A stretch of 33,367 bases of DNA from Bacteroidales bacterium UBA1192 (GTDB lineage Bacteria > Bacteroidota > Bacteroidia > Bacteroidales > Bacteroidaceae): positions 1 to 33,367 of the forward strand of contig DBYG01000017.1 in assembly GCA_002310175.1 (NCBI GenBank), given 5' to 3'. The translations under genes were made by a program, and so were the position numbers. Below the pieces are notes generated by a model, which saw only the letters and a list, made by a program, of their open reading frames with translations, searched no databases and had not been told where the DNA came from. Of the stretch, positions 8,777-17,364 are shown piece by piece. Each line of letters opens with the position of its first letter. Position 1 is the stretch's first letter.

Positions 8777-9580
8777 ATGAAAATCCATTTTATGAGCCTG
8801 TCAAGTGGAAGCAGCGGAAACTGCTATTACCTTGGCACGGAAGAGTATGGAATCCTGATTGATGGAGGTATCCCGGTTAAACAGATCAAAGGATATCTGA
8901 AAGATGTTGGAATCCAGTTTGAGAGAGTTATGGCTGTTTTTATAACCCATGACCATGCGGATCATATAAAATCACTCGGGAATCTGGGCGAGAAGTGTGG
9001 CATACCTGTATATGCAACCCGGGACACACATTTCGGCATTAACAACAACTATTGCATGACGGAAAAGTTGACTAGTTGTGTTAGGTATATTGACAAGGAA
9101 ACCCCTTTGGCATTCCGTGATTTTACCATAACGGCTTTTGAAGTTCCACATGACGGTTCTGATAATGTGGGTTATCATATAGAAATAGACGGCAAGGTCT
9201 TCTGTTTCGTGACAGACCTTGGGCATATCACCGAGAATGCAGCTAAATATATCCTCAATGCCAATTATCTGATAATTGAGGCAAATTATGATGAGGATAT
9301 GTTGCGAATGGGAAACTACCCAAAGTTCCTTAAGGAGCGCATAAGCAGCCCGCGCGGACATCTCAGTAATAAGACTACGGCCAAGTTCTTGGCGGAGAAT
9401 ATAACTCCGATAACTAAATATATTTGGTTATGTCATTTAAGCGGAGAGAACAATCACCCTGAAATAGCATATAAGACTGTTGAGTATGAACTTCGTTCAG
9501 TTGGTATAATCGCAGGGAAGGATATCCAATTATGTGCACTTAAACGCACTACACCAAGTCAATTGTATGTGTTTGAATGA
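8777..9580 (+). CDS. YycJ/WalJ-like MBL-fold metallo-hydrolase
   Basis: This 267-residue cytoplasmic protein belongs to the metallo-beta-lactamase superfamily. The start 'MSLSSGSSGNCYYL' and the metal-binding HxHxDH motif at His58-Asp59-His60-Ala61-Asp62-His63 match the YycJ/WalJ group. Further metal ligands are likely in 'EVPHDGSDNVGYHIE', 'FVTDLGH' and 'WLCHLSGENN'. YycJ-type proteins are reported as DNA exonucleases or repair-linked enzymes in Firmicutes; whether this one is the same is inference. The gene lies 45 nt after tamL and is probably cotranscribed. The next feature is the converging tRNA-Lys. Confidence 0.88.
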   Translation: MKIHFMSLSSGSSGNCYYLGTEEYGILIDGGIPVKQIKGYLKDVGIQFERVMAVFITHDHADHIKSLGNLGEKCGIPVYATRDTHFGINNNYCMTEKLTSCVRYIDKETPLAFRDFTITAFEVPHDGSDNVGYHIEIDGKVFCFVTDLGHITENAAKYILNANYLIIEANYDEDMLRMGNYPKFLKERISSPRGHLSNKTTAKFLAENITPITKYIWLCHLSGENNHPEIAYKTVEYELRSVGIIAGKDIQLCALKRTTPSQLYVFE

Positions 9581-9616
9581 TTACATATGAGAAAGAAAAC
9601 TTAATTGCATATTAAA

Positions 9617-9640
9617 AATGGAGACCAAAAAGTCTCCATT
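9617..9640 (-). terminator. Intrinsic terminator of tRNA-Lys
   Basis: A perfect 9-bp stem (AATGGAGAC/GTCTCCATT) encloses a 6-nt loop. Read on the minus strand it is followed by TTTTTAATAT, so it ends the tRNA-Lys transcript 5 nt beyond the mature 3' end. On the plus strand no T-run follows, so it would serve the metallo-hydrolase gene poorly. Confidence 0.75.
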
Positions 9641-9645
9641 CTTAG

Positions 9646-9718
9646 TACGCGATCAGGGATTCGAACCCTGGACCCATTGATTAAGAGTCAATTGCTCTAC
9701 CAACTGAGCTAATCGCGC
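9646..9718 (-). tRNA. tRNA-Lys (anticodon CUU)
   Basis: A 73-nt cloverleaf folds fully on the minus strand: 7-bp acceptor stem, 4-bp D stem with an AGTTGGTA loop, 5-bp anticodon stem (ATTGA/TCAAT) with loop CTCTTAA, and 5-bp T stem (CAGGG/CCCTG) with TTCGAAT. The anticodon CTT is at 9683-9685 and reads AAG (Lys). The discriminator is A, and CCA is not encoded. The first acceptor pair is a G1-U72 wobble rather than G-C. It has its own promoter and terminator. Confidence 0.97.
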
Positions 9719-9743
9719 AAAACGCCTTATTTCAAAAGCGATG

Positions 9744-9774
9744 CAAAGGTACTCTTAAATATTGACTCTGCAAA
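9744..9774 (-). promoter_or_regulatory. Promoter of tRNA-Lys
   Basis: On the minus strand, TTTG (9771-9774), a 19-nt spacer and TACCTTTG (9744-9751) match the Bacteroides consensus exactly. The predicted start, near 9737, leaves about 19 nt of 5' leader before the mature tRNA 5' end at 9718. Confidence 0.75.
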
Positions 9775-9852
9775 TTATTGCCGTAGTTTTTTTATAAAAA
9801 AGTATCCAGCCACTTTTATAACAGGCGGTATCATTTGATAAAGCATTGTAAA

Positions 9853-11844
9853 TCAATGCCGGTCCTCACCATTGTCGTAAACATTTTTTGGTACGAGTTC
9901 AATGTAATCAAACAGCATTTCTGCCTGGCTGTTGTCCAAAATTTGTTTCAGGCGCAGGTAGTAATCACGATTGGCATACATATATCCGGTATACAGTATA
10001 CGGCGGCCCATAGTATTTTGATCACGGTGAAGTGTGCCGTTATTGGTTAATTGTGAGTCAGCACCCTTCATCCATCCGCGGTTTTTCATTGATTTGTCAA
10101 GGGCATCTACGGCCTCAGCATCGGGAAGGTCTGAATCAATGATCCAGCCTACGGAAGGATCTGTAAGGTCCACTCTGAGATCTGACGGTATTCCAAGTGG
10201 CTGCCAATCTTCAGGAGATCCTTCTGCCCAATACTGCTGGACAATTCCGCAGGCGGCATTACTACGGAAGGACATCCTGAATTGCCATGTTCCGTCATGC
10301 GGAATTGGAGGTAGTTTAACGTACATATCAAAATTCCCTTGAATATCTATTCCGTCACCTTCATAGGCATAACTGTGGGTAGAGGCATCACGGAGTGAAA
10401 GTACAAAATCCTCATTGAATGTATGGAAGTTTGTGGGGTTCTTAAATCCGCTTCCCTGATAGTCAGCTTCAGGAACACGTTGCCTGCGGCCGGATGTCAT
10501 AAAGTCAGGAGAGAGAGTTGTAACATCGACTCGGATACGGCGGTCAAGGATTGTATCCCTGACGAGGGTACTGTAAGTCAAAATGTCATCAATATAGTGA
10601 TACACGCCGTTGTGTGATAGTTGTGCCGTTGAATCAATCTCGGAGGGTTTTCTAATCCTTATGCCAGGATACAACTTTCCTTTGAAGTCTTTAGTTCCAT
10701 TGCCTTCCTTGTCACGCCGGTTTATATAGATATTTTTATCCTTTGAAGTGGATATTCTCATTAAAGTGTGCGGGCAAAAAGTCTCAAAGTAATCCTCGGG
10801 GTCAATAATACCTTTGTTATACATTGACACAATGTCAGACCTTGGATTGAAAGAGTTGTATCCGCACTGGAACGGCAGAATATGGTATGAAACGAACCTG
10901 TTGAGTGAATTGCGTCGGTCAGTAAAGTCAGAAACATCAGCATCGTCGGGGTAGGATTCGTCGTAAATATTCTTAGCATAGTCAATAAGCTGTTCTATCG
11001 TGTAGATACCTGCTTTGTTGTAAACTTCGTCAGGTTCAACCAGGAATGTGAAACATGTCTTTCGTCTATCCCAATACTTGACTGTGTATTTGTTGCCTGC
11101 CGATGATAGAGGTACACCTTTCTCAATAGAGTCAATGCCTATTTTGTAACTATCGTCATACCATACCTTGAACGAATCCTGTAGTCCGCAAAGACGTAAA
11201 GCCTCTCCAAAAAGATGAATCTTCCTGTCGTTGTAGATAGCATCGTAGATATAGTTTCCGGAAAAGTCTATACATCTGTCTATAATATGAACAACACCAT
11301 TCTGGCAGGTGTCATCAGAATGAATAATGTGTGATTTGATATTAACGCAGCGTACCAACCTATATGAACTGTCTCCTTCGGTATTATAGAATGTGGAATC
11401 AAATGTGAGCTGTAGGAACCTGTCGTTCTTGTTGACTTTTGGGAAATAACCCTCAACCATCTCTGCAACGAAACAAGTCTGTTCCATAATGTGGGTCCAT
11501 GCCAGTGTGTCGCAGTCCTCATCGCTGAGATCATCAACACTATTGTAATCAGTGTTATAAAACTTACCTCTCTCCTTTACGAATAAATTGATGGCTTTGT
11601 TGGTTGGAGCAAAGCATGTGTATGCTCCATAGGTAGTGAGTTCACCCCATACGTTAGCCCTTTTCAAGATAGTGATAAAGTCACTGAATTGTTCGGAATT
11701 TTCTTCAAGATATGATGCGACTGTGTTACCCTGGAAAGTGTAGTACTGTCCCGGGTGCATCTCATCAAGACAACTTGTGGCAAACTGAATTGAGAGTGCA
11801 AGACAGGTCAGTGACAGGGTTCTTAATGCAAATCTTCTTCTCAT
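9853..11844 (-). CDS. Fasciclin-domain outer-membrane lipoprotein
   Basis: This 663-residue secreted lipoprotein has a signal peptide ending at a lipobox (FATSC, Cys25). A first fasciclin (FAS1) domain spans about residues 42-195, with 'FSDFITILKRANVWGEL', 'YTCFAPTNKAINLF' and a closing 'NGVVHIIDRCI'. A second, longer FAS1-like domain runs to about 430, with 'FLVEPDEVYNKAG', 'FVSYHILP' and 'SHNGVYHYIDDIL'. The last 220 residues form a separate, probably beta-rich domain. FAS1 proteins of this kind usually sit at the cell surface and mediate adhesion or accompany SusC/SusD glycan systems; no SusC/D genes are present here. It has its own promoter and is not clearly part of the uxaC operon (143-nt gap). 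A weak hairpin (9843-9859) overlaps its stop codon. Ligand unknown. Confidence 0.85.
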   Translation of the reverse strand: MRRRFALRTLSLTCLALSIQFATSCLDEMHPGQYYTFQGNTVASYLEENSEQFSDFITILKRANVWGELTTYGAYTCFAPTNKAINLFVKERGKFYNTDYNSVDDLSDEDCDTLAWTHIMEQTCFVAEMVEGYFPKVNKNDRFLQLTFDSTFYNTEGDSSYRLVRCVNIKSHIIHSDDTCQNGVVHIIDRCIDFSGNYIYDAIYNDRKIHLFGEALRLCGLQDSFKVWYDDSYKIGIDSIEKGVPLSSAGNKYTVKYWDRRKTCFTFLVEPDEVYNKAGIYTIEQLIDYAKNIYDESYPDDADVSDFTDRRNSLNRFVSYHILPFQCGYNSFNPRSDIVSMYNKGIIDPEDYFETFCPHTLMRISTSKDKNIYINRRDKEGNGTKDFKGKLYPGIRIRKPSEIDSTAQLSHNGVYHYIDDILTYSTLVRDTILDRRIRVDVTTLSPDFMTSGRRQRVPEADYQGSGFKNPTNFHTFNEDFVLSLRDASTHSYAYEGDGIDIQGNFDMYVKLPPIPHDGTWQFRMSFRSNAACGIVQQYWAEGSPEDWQPLGIPSDLRVDLTDPSVGWIIDSDLPDAEAVDALDKSMKNRGWMKGADSQLTNNGTLHRDQNTMGRRILYTGYMYANRDYYLRLKQILDNSQAEMLFDYIELVPKNVYDNGEDRH

Positions 11845-11889
11845 TTTTTACTGTAGGTTAATAATCTTGTTTGCTGTAATATAATTATG

Positions 11890-11921
11890 CAAAGATACAA
11901 ATTCAATCATTGTTGTGTAAA
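11890..11921 (-). promoter_or_regulatory. Promoter of the fasciclin lipoprotein gene
   Basis: On the minus strand, TTTA (11918-11921, one mismatch to TTTG), a 20-nt spacer and a perfect TATCTTTG (11890-11897) precede the gene. The expected leader is about 40 nt. The promoter lies in the 143-nt gap after uxaC and marks the fasciclin gene as a separate transcription unit. Confidence 0.6.
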
Positions 11922-11987
11922 TAAATTGACATTTTTACTATGATTTTGAATTGAAAACGGCGATAATGAGTTGAAACGTTTGAACTA

Positions 11988-13397
11988 TCAGAATCTGAAG
12001 TAGTTTTTAGCATTATAATATGAGATGTCTTCTATCATCTGTTCTATACGAGACATTTCGCTGGGTGGCAATTCACCATTCTCTACGTCGTTTCCTATAA
12101 GGTTGCATAGAATACGACGGAAATATTCGTGACGAGCATAAGAAACAAATGAACGGCTATCTGTAAGCATACCCACAAATCTGGACAGCAGTCCGAGCAT
12201 GCTCAGTACTTGCATCTGTTGTTCCATACCGTTTTTTTGATCCATGAACCACCAACCAGCTCCAAGTTGCATCTTGCCGGGAATGCTTCCGTCCTGGAAG
12301 TTTCCGATAGTGGTGGCAACCATCTCAAAATCACTGGGATTGAGGTTGTAAATGATGGTCTTGGTGAGCTTGTCCATGCTGTTCAGACAGTCGAAATAGC
12401 AGTTCATGGCCCTAGCGGTGATAACCTGTGACATGGAGTCAAAGCCGGTATCTTTGCCAACAAGATTATACATTTTTGAATTCTGATTTCTTATTACTCC
12501 ATAGTGGAATTGCTGTGCCCATCCTTTATCAGCATCCATTTTACCGAACTCGATAAGCATGGCGCTCTTGAATTTACGTATTTCGGATTCAGATAGCGAC
12601 ATTCCTCCATATACCTTACGGAATATGGCGTCCAGTTCGGCAGAAGTGAAATCATCGGCATAGAATTCTTCCATTCCGTGGTCGCTAAGGCGACATCCTT
12701 GCTCCTCGAAATATTTGTGACGGATGAGTAGGGCTTTTACTATGTCGTCAAAACAGTTTATTGATACACCGCTGACATCGGCAAGTTTGTCAATATATTC
12801 ATGGTAAGCAGTTGGATTCTCCACAGACATTGCCATATCGGGACGCCATGTGGGAAGAACTTTGACTTTGAAGTCACTCTGTCTGATTTGTTTGTGATAC
12901 TCCAAAGAATCAACAGGATCATCGGTAGTACATACTGTCTCCACATTATAGTGGAGCATTAGGTTTCGGGCACTGAACTCCGGGCTTGAAAGCTTTTCAT
13001 TACACTCGTCATAGATATATTTGGCTGTTTGGGGATTAAGCACCTTATCAATTCCAAAACATGTTTTTAACTCCAAATGTGTCCAATGATAGAGGGGGTT
13101 ACGCATACAATATGGCATGGTCTCAGCCCATTTGAGAAACTTATCCCAGTCGGAGGCATCGCCAGTGATGTATTTTTCGGCTACTCCATTGGTTCGCAGG
13201 GCTCGCCATTTGTAATGGTCACCACCGAGCCAAAGTTCTGTAATGGAACGGAATCTATGGTCTTCAGCCACTTCCTGAGGATTAAGATGACAGTGGTAGT
13301 CTATGATAGGTAGCTTACTGGCATGATCGTGAAACAGATGTTGTGCCGTTTTGTTATGAAGAAGGAAATTCTCGTGAATATAAGGTCTCTCGGTCAT
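11988..13397 (-). CDS. uxaC: Uronate (glucuronate/galacturonate) isomerase
   Basis: UxaC interconverts D-glucuronate with D-fructuronate and D-galacturonate with D-tagaturonate, the first cytoplasmic step of hexuronate use. The 469-residue length is normal for the family. The amidohydrolase-fold metal motif HxH is at His35-Cys36-His37 in 'IIDYHCHLNP', preceded by 'HENFLLHNKTAQHLFHDHA'. 'LELKTCFGID' and the C-terminal 'YARHEYFRRILCNLIG' are also typical. It is the last gene of the long minus-strand series, 50 nt after uxaE, which encodes the next step for galacturonate. The fructuronate reductase and mannonate dehydratase that would complete the standard pathway are not in the window. Confidence 0.97.
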   Translation of the reverse strand: MTERPYIHENFLLHNKTAQHLFHDHASKLPIIDYHCHLNPQEVAEDHRFRSITELWLGGDHYKWRALRTNGVAEKYITGDASDWDKFLKWAETMPYCMRNPLYHWTHLELKTCFGIDKVLNPQTAKYIYDECNEKLSSPEFSARNLMLHYNVETVCTTDDPVDSLEYHKQIRQSDFKVKVLPTWRPDMAMSVENPTAYHEYIDKLADVSGVSINCFDDIVKALLIRHKYFEEQGCRLSDHGMEEFYADDFTSAELDAIFRKVYGGMSLSESEIRKFKSAMLIEFGKMDADKGWAQQFHYGVIRNQNSKMYNLVGKDTGFDSMSQVITARAMNCYFDCLNSMDKLTKTIIYNLNPSDFEMVATTIGNFQDGSIPGKMQLGAGWWFMDQKNGMEQQMQVLSMLGLLSRFVGMLTDSRSFVSYARHEYFRRILCNLIGNDVENGELPPSEMSRIEQMIEDISYYNAKNYFRF

Positions 13398-13447
13398 AAT
13401 TTTATTTTTTGTCAGGTTTGTTAAAGAGGTTACACAGTTTCAGAGGT

Positions 13448-14698
13448 TCATTGAAATAGGCGGTTGATATGTCTGTATAAAATGTTTTCCTCAACCTCGC
13501 CGGCAATTACATCGGAGTTGCGTCTGAGGGCAGCATAATATTCCTCACCGAACTCTGCCGCTATTTTGTAGCTTACGTGAACCAGTTGACGAAAATCGGG
13601 ATTGTAAAGAACATCCTTGGTATTATGGCGTAGGGCACGTGCATATTCTGTCCCGCTCCAAGATTTTATCTGCTCAGCCGAAGGGAGTTTGGCCGGATTG
13701 ATGTCAATTACGGTAGCATAAGGGATGCAAAGCTCTTCCATCCGTCCTAAAGCTGCTATGGCAATCTTTTTGGCAAGTTCCAAAGCTTGTTCATCGGCAA
13801 GTGCGAGTCCTATGTTTTCCTCAAGCCATGTTGTACCAGCTGTTTTTATGTGTATCCCTTTATTGTATTGACGTATCAGTCTGCCCATGATGGGGTAGAT
13901 AGAGAATTTATCACTTCCGGAGTGGATACTTAGCTTAAGTCCTTCAGGGAGTCCGAATTCACTGACAGCATATTCAATTACAAGAAGATCCTCACGGAAT
14001 TCTTTTTCGAACTGGGTAATGTCACCGACATACTCAACGCCTTTGTTGAACCTTCCTGTAAACTTTGGAGCTATGGTTTGAGCGGGTACTCCTTCCTGTG
14101 CCAAGGCGCTAAGTATGAAGAATATCTCAATGGGAGTCTGTGGGGTATCAACTTCATCCATCGAAACCTCGGTCACGAAATTGTCCGCTCCTTTGCGGTC
14201 AGCAATATGACGATAAATCCGGCCGGCTTCCTGGATAGCGAAGAGATATTTTCCTGCAATAGTTTCAATCAGCGTACGGTCTACCAGGAAAGGTTCCCCA
14301 ATACCCGGAATCATAAGATTACCGGCATATTTGAGATTCTTTTCAGTGAACATCATAATAGAATCCTTGTCCGCCGGTTTTCCGATATAGTCAGCCACAT
14401 CTATTGTAAAGAAATCCGATGAATCTGTAAAATGGTCCACATTGTTCATGTTTATGTGGTCAGCATCCACGAAATAGGGATTCGTATAACCGAGTGCTCT
14501 GACTGCATCATCGGCTTCGCGTCGGGTATCCATAGGGTTTGTTCCAACGATTTGGTGCTCGCGATTGGATTTGTTCCAGACAGGGACGAAACTGACGGAA
14601 TATTTCTCCTCAGCCTTAATCAGTGCAGATAACTGGGCTTTCCCTTCGTGCGAAAATCTGTCACCGATACCAAATGAATATTTTCCAAGAACTTTCAT
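13448..14698 (-). CDS. uxaE: Tagaturonate epimerase (UxaE family)
   Basis: The 416-residue protein matches the UxaE family (first described in Thermotoga), which epimerises D-tagaturonate to D-fructuronate. Galacturonate breakdown can then merge with the glucuronate route without a separate tagaturonate reductase and altronate dehydratase. Typical stretches are 'KYSFGIGDRFSHEGKAQL' at the N-terminus, 'PYFVDADHINMNNVD', 'TIAPKFTGRFNKGVEYVGD' and 'LKLSIHSGSDKFSIYPIMG'. The His and Asp residues there are plausible metal ligands. Its place 50 nt before uxaC and 39 nt after gnd fits this role. I recognise the family by motif memory; the reaction is established for relatives and inferred here. Confidence 0.82.
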   Translation of the reverse strand: MKVLGKYSFGIGDRFSHEGKAQLSALIKAEEKYSVSFVPVWNKSNREHQIVGTNPMDTRREADDAVRALGYTNPYFVDADHINMNNVDHFTDSSDFFTIDVADYIGKPADKDSIMMFTEKNLKYAGNLMIPGIGEPFLVDRTLIETIAGKYLFAIQEAGRIYRHIADRKGADNFVTEVSMDEVDTPQTPIEIFFILSALAQEGVPAQTIAPKFTGRFNKGVEYVGDITQFEKEFREDLLVIEYAVSEFGLPEGLKLSIHSGSDKFSIYPIMGRLIRQYNKGIHIKTAGTTWLEENIGLALADEQALELAKKIAIAALGRMEELCIPYATVIDINPAKLPSAEQIKSWSGTEYARALRHNTKDVLYNPDFRQLVHVSYKIAAEFGEEYYAALRRNSDVIAGEVEENILYRHINRLFQ

Positions 14699-14737
14699 AT
14701 ATTACTTAATGAAGGATTTTATACACAATACATAGTA

Positions 14738-16195
14738 TTAAGCGATATAAGTACCTGCGACAGTGTCCCCGCCGTGACCTGTCCAGTTGGTATGGAAGAA
14801 CTCACCACGAGGCTTGTCGGTTCGCTCATAGGTATGAGCACCAAAGTAGTCACGCTGGGCCTGCAGCAAATTTGCCGGAAGTCTCTTACTGCGGTATCCG
14901 TCATAATATTCAAGTCCGGCAGAAAGAGTAGGGACAGGAATTCCATTCATGACAGCTTGGGCTATTACGTTGCGCCAGCTCTGCTGGGCATCTGCCAGTT
15001 TTGTCTTGAAGAAAGAGTCAAGCATGAGATTGGCCAGTTCTGGATTCTTGTCGAAAGCTTCCTTTATCTTGCCTAGGAAAACGGAACGTATGATACAGCC
15101 ACCGCGCCACATGAGAGCAATGCCACCGTAGTTCAGATTCCAATTATATTGTTTGGCGGCAGCCCGCATAAGAGCGTAGCCTTGTGCATATGACACTATC
15201 TTTGCAGCAAATAACGCTTTGCGCAGATCTTCCAGAAAGACATTACGGTCACCCGTGAACTTTGCGACTTCGGGTCCCTTAAGTATTGAACTTGCCGCCA
15301 CACGTTCATCCTTCTGGGCAGATAAACAGCGGGCGAATACCGATTCGGCAATAAGGGTAAGGGGAACACCTTCATCAAGAGCGGCCACAGCAGTCCACTT
15401 ACCTGTACCCTTCTGTCCGGCAGTATCAAGGATGTAGTCCAGGACATAGCGTCCGTCATCATCCTTCTTGGCAAGGATATCGCGGGTTATCTCTATAAGA
15501 TATGAGTCCAGGTCTCCACGGTTCCATTCTGCAAACGTTTCATGCATTTCATGATTCGTCATGCCTAAGTATTCCTTCATTATTTGGTAGCATTCGCAGA
15601 TAAGTTGAATGTCACCGTATTCAATACCGTTATGAACCATCTTAACGAAATGGCCGGCTCCATTCTCACCAACCCAGTCACAGCATGGACTTCCATCCTC
15701 AACCTTGGCGCAGATACCTTGGAATATCGGTTTTACGAGTGGCCATGCCGCAGGACTTCCTCCCGGCATCATGCTCGGGCCTTTAAGAGCGCCTTCCTCA
15801 CCTCCTGACACTCCTGTACCTATGTACAAAAGTCCTTTACTTTCAACGTAGGCTGTCCGGCGGGCAGTGTCAGGGAAGTGCGTGTTGCCTCCGTCTATGA
15901 TGACATCGCCCGGTTCAAGCAGCGGAATAAGCCTCTCTATGAAGTCATCTACGGCCTGTCCTGCTTTGACCATGAGAAAAACCTTACGGGGACGTTTTAA
16001 GGATGCCACCAGTTCTTCAAGACTCATGGCTCCGAATATTTTCTTTCCTTTTCCGCGTCCGTTGATGAAGTTTTCAACTTTCTGGATGGTACGGTTGTAA
16101 ACACTAACGTGGAACCCCTTGCTCTCCATATTGAGTACAAGATTCTCACCCATTACTGCCAGGCCTATCAGCCCGATGTCAGAAATCTTTTCCAT
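14738..16195 (-). CDS. gnd: 6-phosphogluconate dehydrogenase, decarboxylating
   Basis: Gnd oxidises and decarboxylates 6-phosphogluconate to ribulose 5-phosphate with NADP+ or NAD+. The 485-residue protein has the N-terminal dinucleotide-binding motif GLIGLAVMGENL (8-19), the signature DGGNTHFPDT (101-110), and the catalytic region 'VGENGAGHFVKMVHNGIEYGD' with Lys185 and Glu192. The helical C-terminal domain includes 'DTAGQKGTGKWT' and ends in 'FHTNWTGHGG'. Zwf and Pgl, its usual oxidative pentose-phosphate partners, are not next to it. Instead it lies 15 nt after pdxB and 39 nt before uxaE, within a hexuronate gene block. This raises the question of whether its substrate comes from uronates instead of glucose 6-phosphate. 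Confidence 0.98.
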   Translation of the reverse strand: MEKISDIGLIGLAVMGENLVLNMESKGFHVSVYNRTIQKVENFINGRGKGKKIFGAMSLEELVASLKRPRKVFLMVKAGQAVDDFIERLIPLLEPGDVIIDGGNTHFPDTARRTAYVESKGLLYIGTGVSGGEEGALKGPSMMPGGSPAAWPLVKPIFQGICAKVEDGSPCCDWVGENGAGHFVKMVHNGIEYGDIQLICECYQIMKEYLGMTNHEMHETFAEWNRGDLDSYLIEITRDILAKKDDDGRYVLDYILDTAGQKGTGKWTAVAALDEGVPLTLIAESVFARCLSAQKDERVAASSILKGPEVAKFTGDRNVFLEDLRKALFAAKIVSYAQGYALMRAAAKQYNWNLNYGGIALMWRGGCIIRSVFLGKIKEAFDKNPELANLMLDSFFKTKLADAQQSWRNVIAQAVMNGIPVPTLSAGLEYYDGYRSKRLPANLLQAQRDYFGAHTYERTDKPRGEFFHTNWTGHGGDTVAGTYIA

Positions 16196-16210
16196 ATCTC
16201 AGTCTGTTTG

Positions 16211-17341
16211 TTACTTAACTTCAAATCCAATTTCACGCAGGATTACGGCTGCGCGGCCGTCTGTGTCATTGATTAGGTTAACGGTAAATGCAGGGAATTC
16301 GCGTCTCACAGGGTAGTCAGCCCGTTGTTTCTCAAATGAGTATGCATCGGCGCGAAGTCTGGCATCATCGTCCTTAACTCTGTATGTATATAGAATGGCT
16401 TCACCGAGAACCTTACGGGGGGACTTCCCCTGTACGTCAATTGTGAATTCAACAGGTTGGGCCGGTAGCGGAATTTCTGGCACAGTCCATTCTTTGCACG
16501 GCAGGTCAAACCGTACCCCTATAGCCTGGACACTCATCATTGTGCCATTAGCTTTGCCATCCAGCGAGTAACCGGCTATGTGGGGTGTACCAGTAAAAAG
16601 CATGTCCAGTAATTCCCTGTCGATTTCAGGTTCGTTTTCCCATACGTCAAGTGATGCTGCCCGGATCCCGTTTTTCCTGAGAGTCTCTTTGAGAGCGTTA
16701 CAGTCAACCACTTCTCCACGGGAACTGTTTATGAGGATCTGGTCAGGACGCATGGATCCCAGCCTGTCTGCACCAAACATGTGAAAGGTACAGTCTTCGC
16801 CACATCGAATGAGCGGCACATGGCATGTAATTATGTCGCTCTGTTCAATTATCGTGTCAAGATTGACGAATCCTTCCTGACCTTCGCGTCTGGCACGAGG
16901 TGGATCACAGAGGAGTATTTTGAAACCAAGCAGGGCACCGATACGTGCCACTTTGCTCCCTACATTGCCGACACCTACCACACCGAGAGTCTTTTGTCTA
17001 CAATCAAATCCAAGCTCCATTGACATAGTGACAAGCAGAGATCCAATGTACTGTTGTACTGACCGGGAGTTGCATCCGGGAGCGTTAGTCCACTCAATTC
17101 CGTTTGCTTCACACCATGCTGTGTCAATGTGGTCATATCCGATAGTCGCAGTGGCAATCATCCTGACTTTGGAACCCTTTAGAAGGGACTCATTGCAGAT
17201 GGTGCGGGTGCGGGTGATAATAGCATCGGCATCACGTATTACATCAGAATTAGTCTCCTTACCTGGTAAATAAACAACCTCGGCATAGGGCTCAAGAGCT
17301 CCTTTGATGAAAGGTATCTTGTTGTCACATACTATCTTCAT
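16211..17341 (-). CDS. pdxB: Erythronate-4-phosphate dehydrogenase
   Basis: PdxB oxidises 4-phosphoerythronate in the DXP-dependent pyridoxal phosphate pathway. The 376-residue protein is a D-2-hydroxyacid dehydrogenase. It has a catalytic-domain start 'MKIVCDNKIPFIKGAL', the NAD motif GVVGVGNVGSKVA (about 121-133), and the catalytic Arg in NSSRGEVVD, Glu in DVWENEPEID and His in TPHIAGYSLDGKANGT. The last motif and the C-terminal dimerisation domain (about 285-376) are specific to PdxB and separate it from SerA-type enzymes. ATG 17341 is preferred over a TTG at 17347. It is 23 nt after the larA homologue and 15 nt before gnd. Its product feeds the cofactor needed by GlyA, encoded upstream in the same series. 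Confidence 0.93.
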   Translation of the reverse strand: MKIVCDNKIPFIKGALEPYAEVVYLPGKETNSDVIRDADAIITRTRTICNESLLKGSKVRMIATATIGYDHIDTAWCEANGIEWTNAPGCNSRSVQQYIGSLLVTMSMELGFDCRQKTLGVVGVGNVGSKVARIGALLGFKILLCDPPRARREGQEGFVNLDTIIEQSDIITCHVPLIRCGEDCTFHMFGADRLGSMRPDQILINSSRGEVVDCNALKETLRKNGIRAASLDVWENEPEIDRELLDMLFTGTPHIAGYSLDGKANGTMMSVQAIGVRFDLPCKEWTVPEIPLPAQPVEFTIDVQGKSPRKVLGEAILYTYRVKDDDARLRADAYSFEKQRADYPVRREFPAFTVNLINDTDGRAAVILREIGFEVK

Positions 17342-17364
17342 AAACAATAAGTCTTCATTAATAA

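Noticed and set aside
9843..9859. Hairpin overlapping the fasciclin stop codon as a terminator
   Set aside because: The 6-bp stem is weak, and only TTTATC follows on the minus strand; listed as possible but not convincing.
9640..9860. Genomic-island insertion at the tRNA-Lys gene
   Set aside because: No integrase, no repeated tRNA 3' end downstream and no change of gene style; the fasciclin gene looks native.
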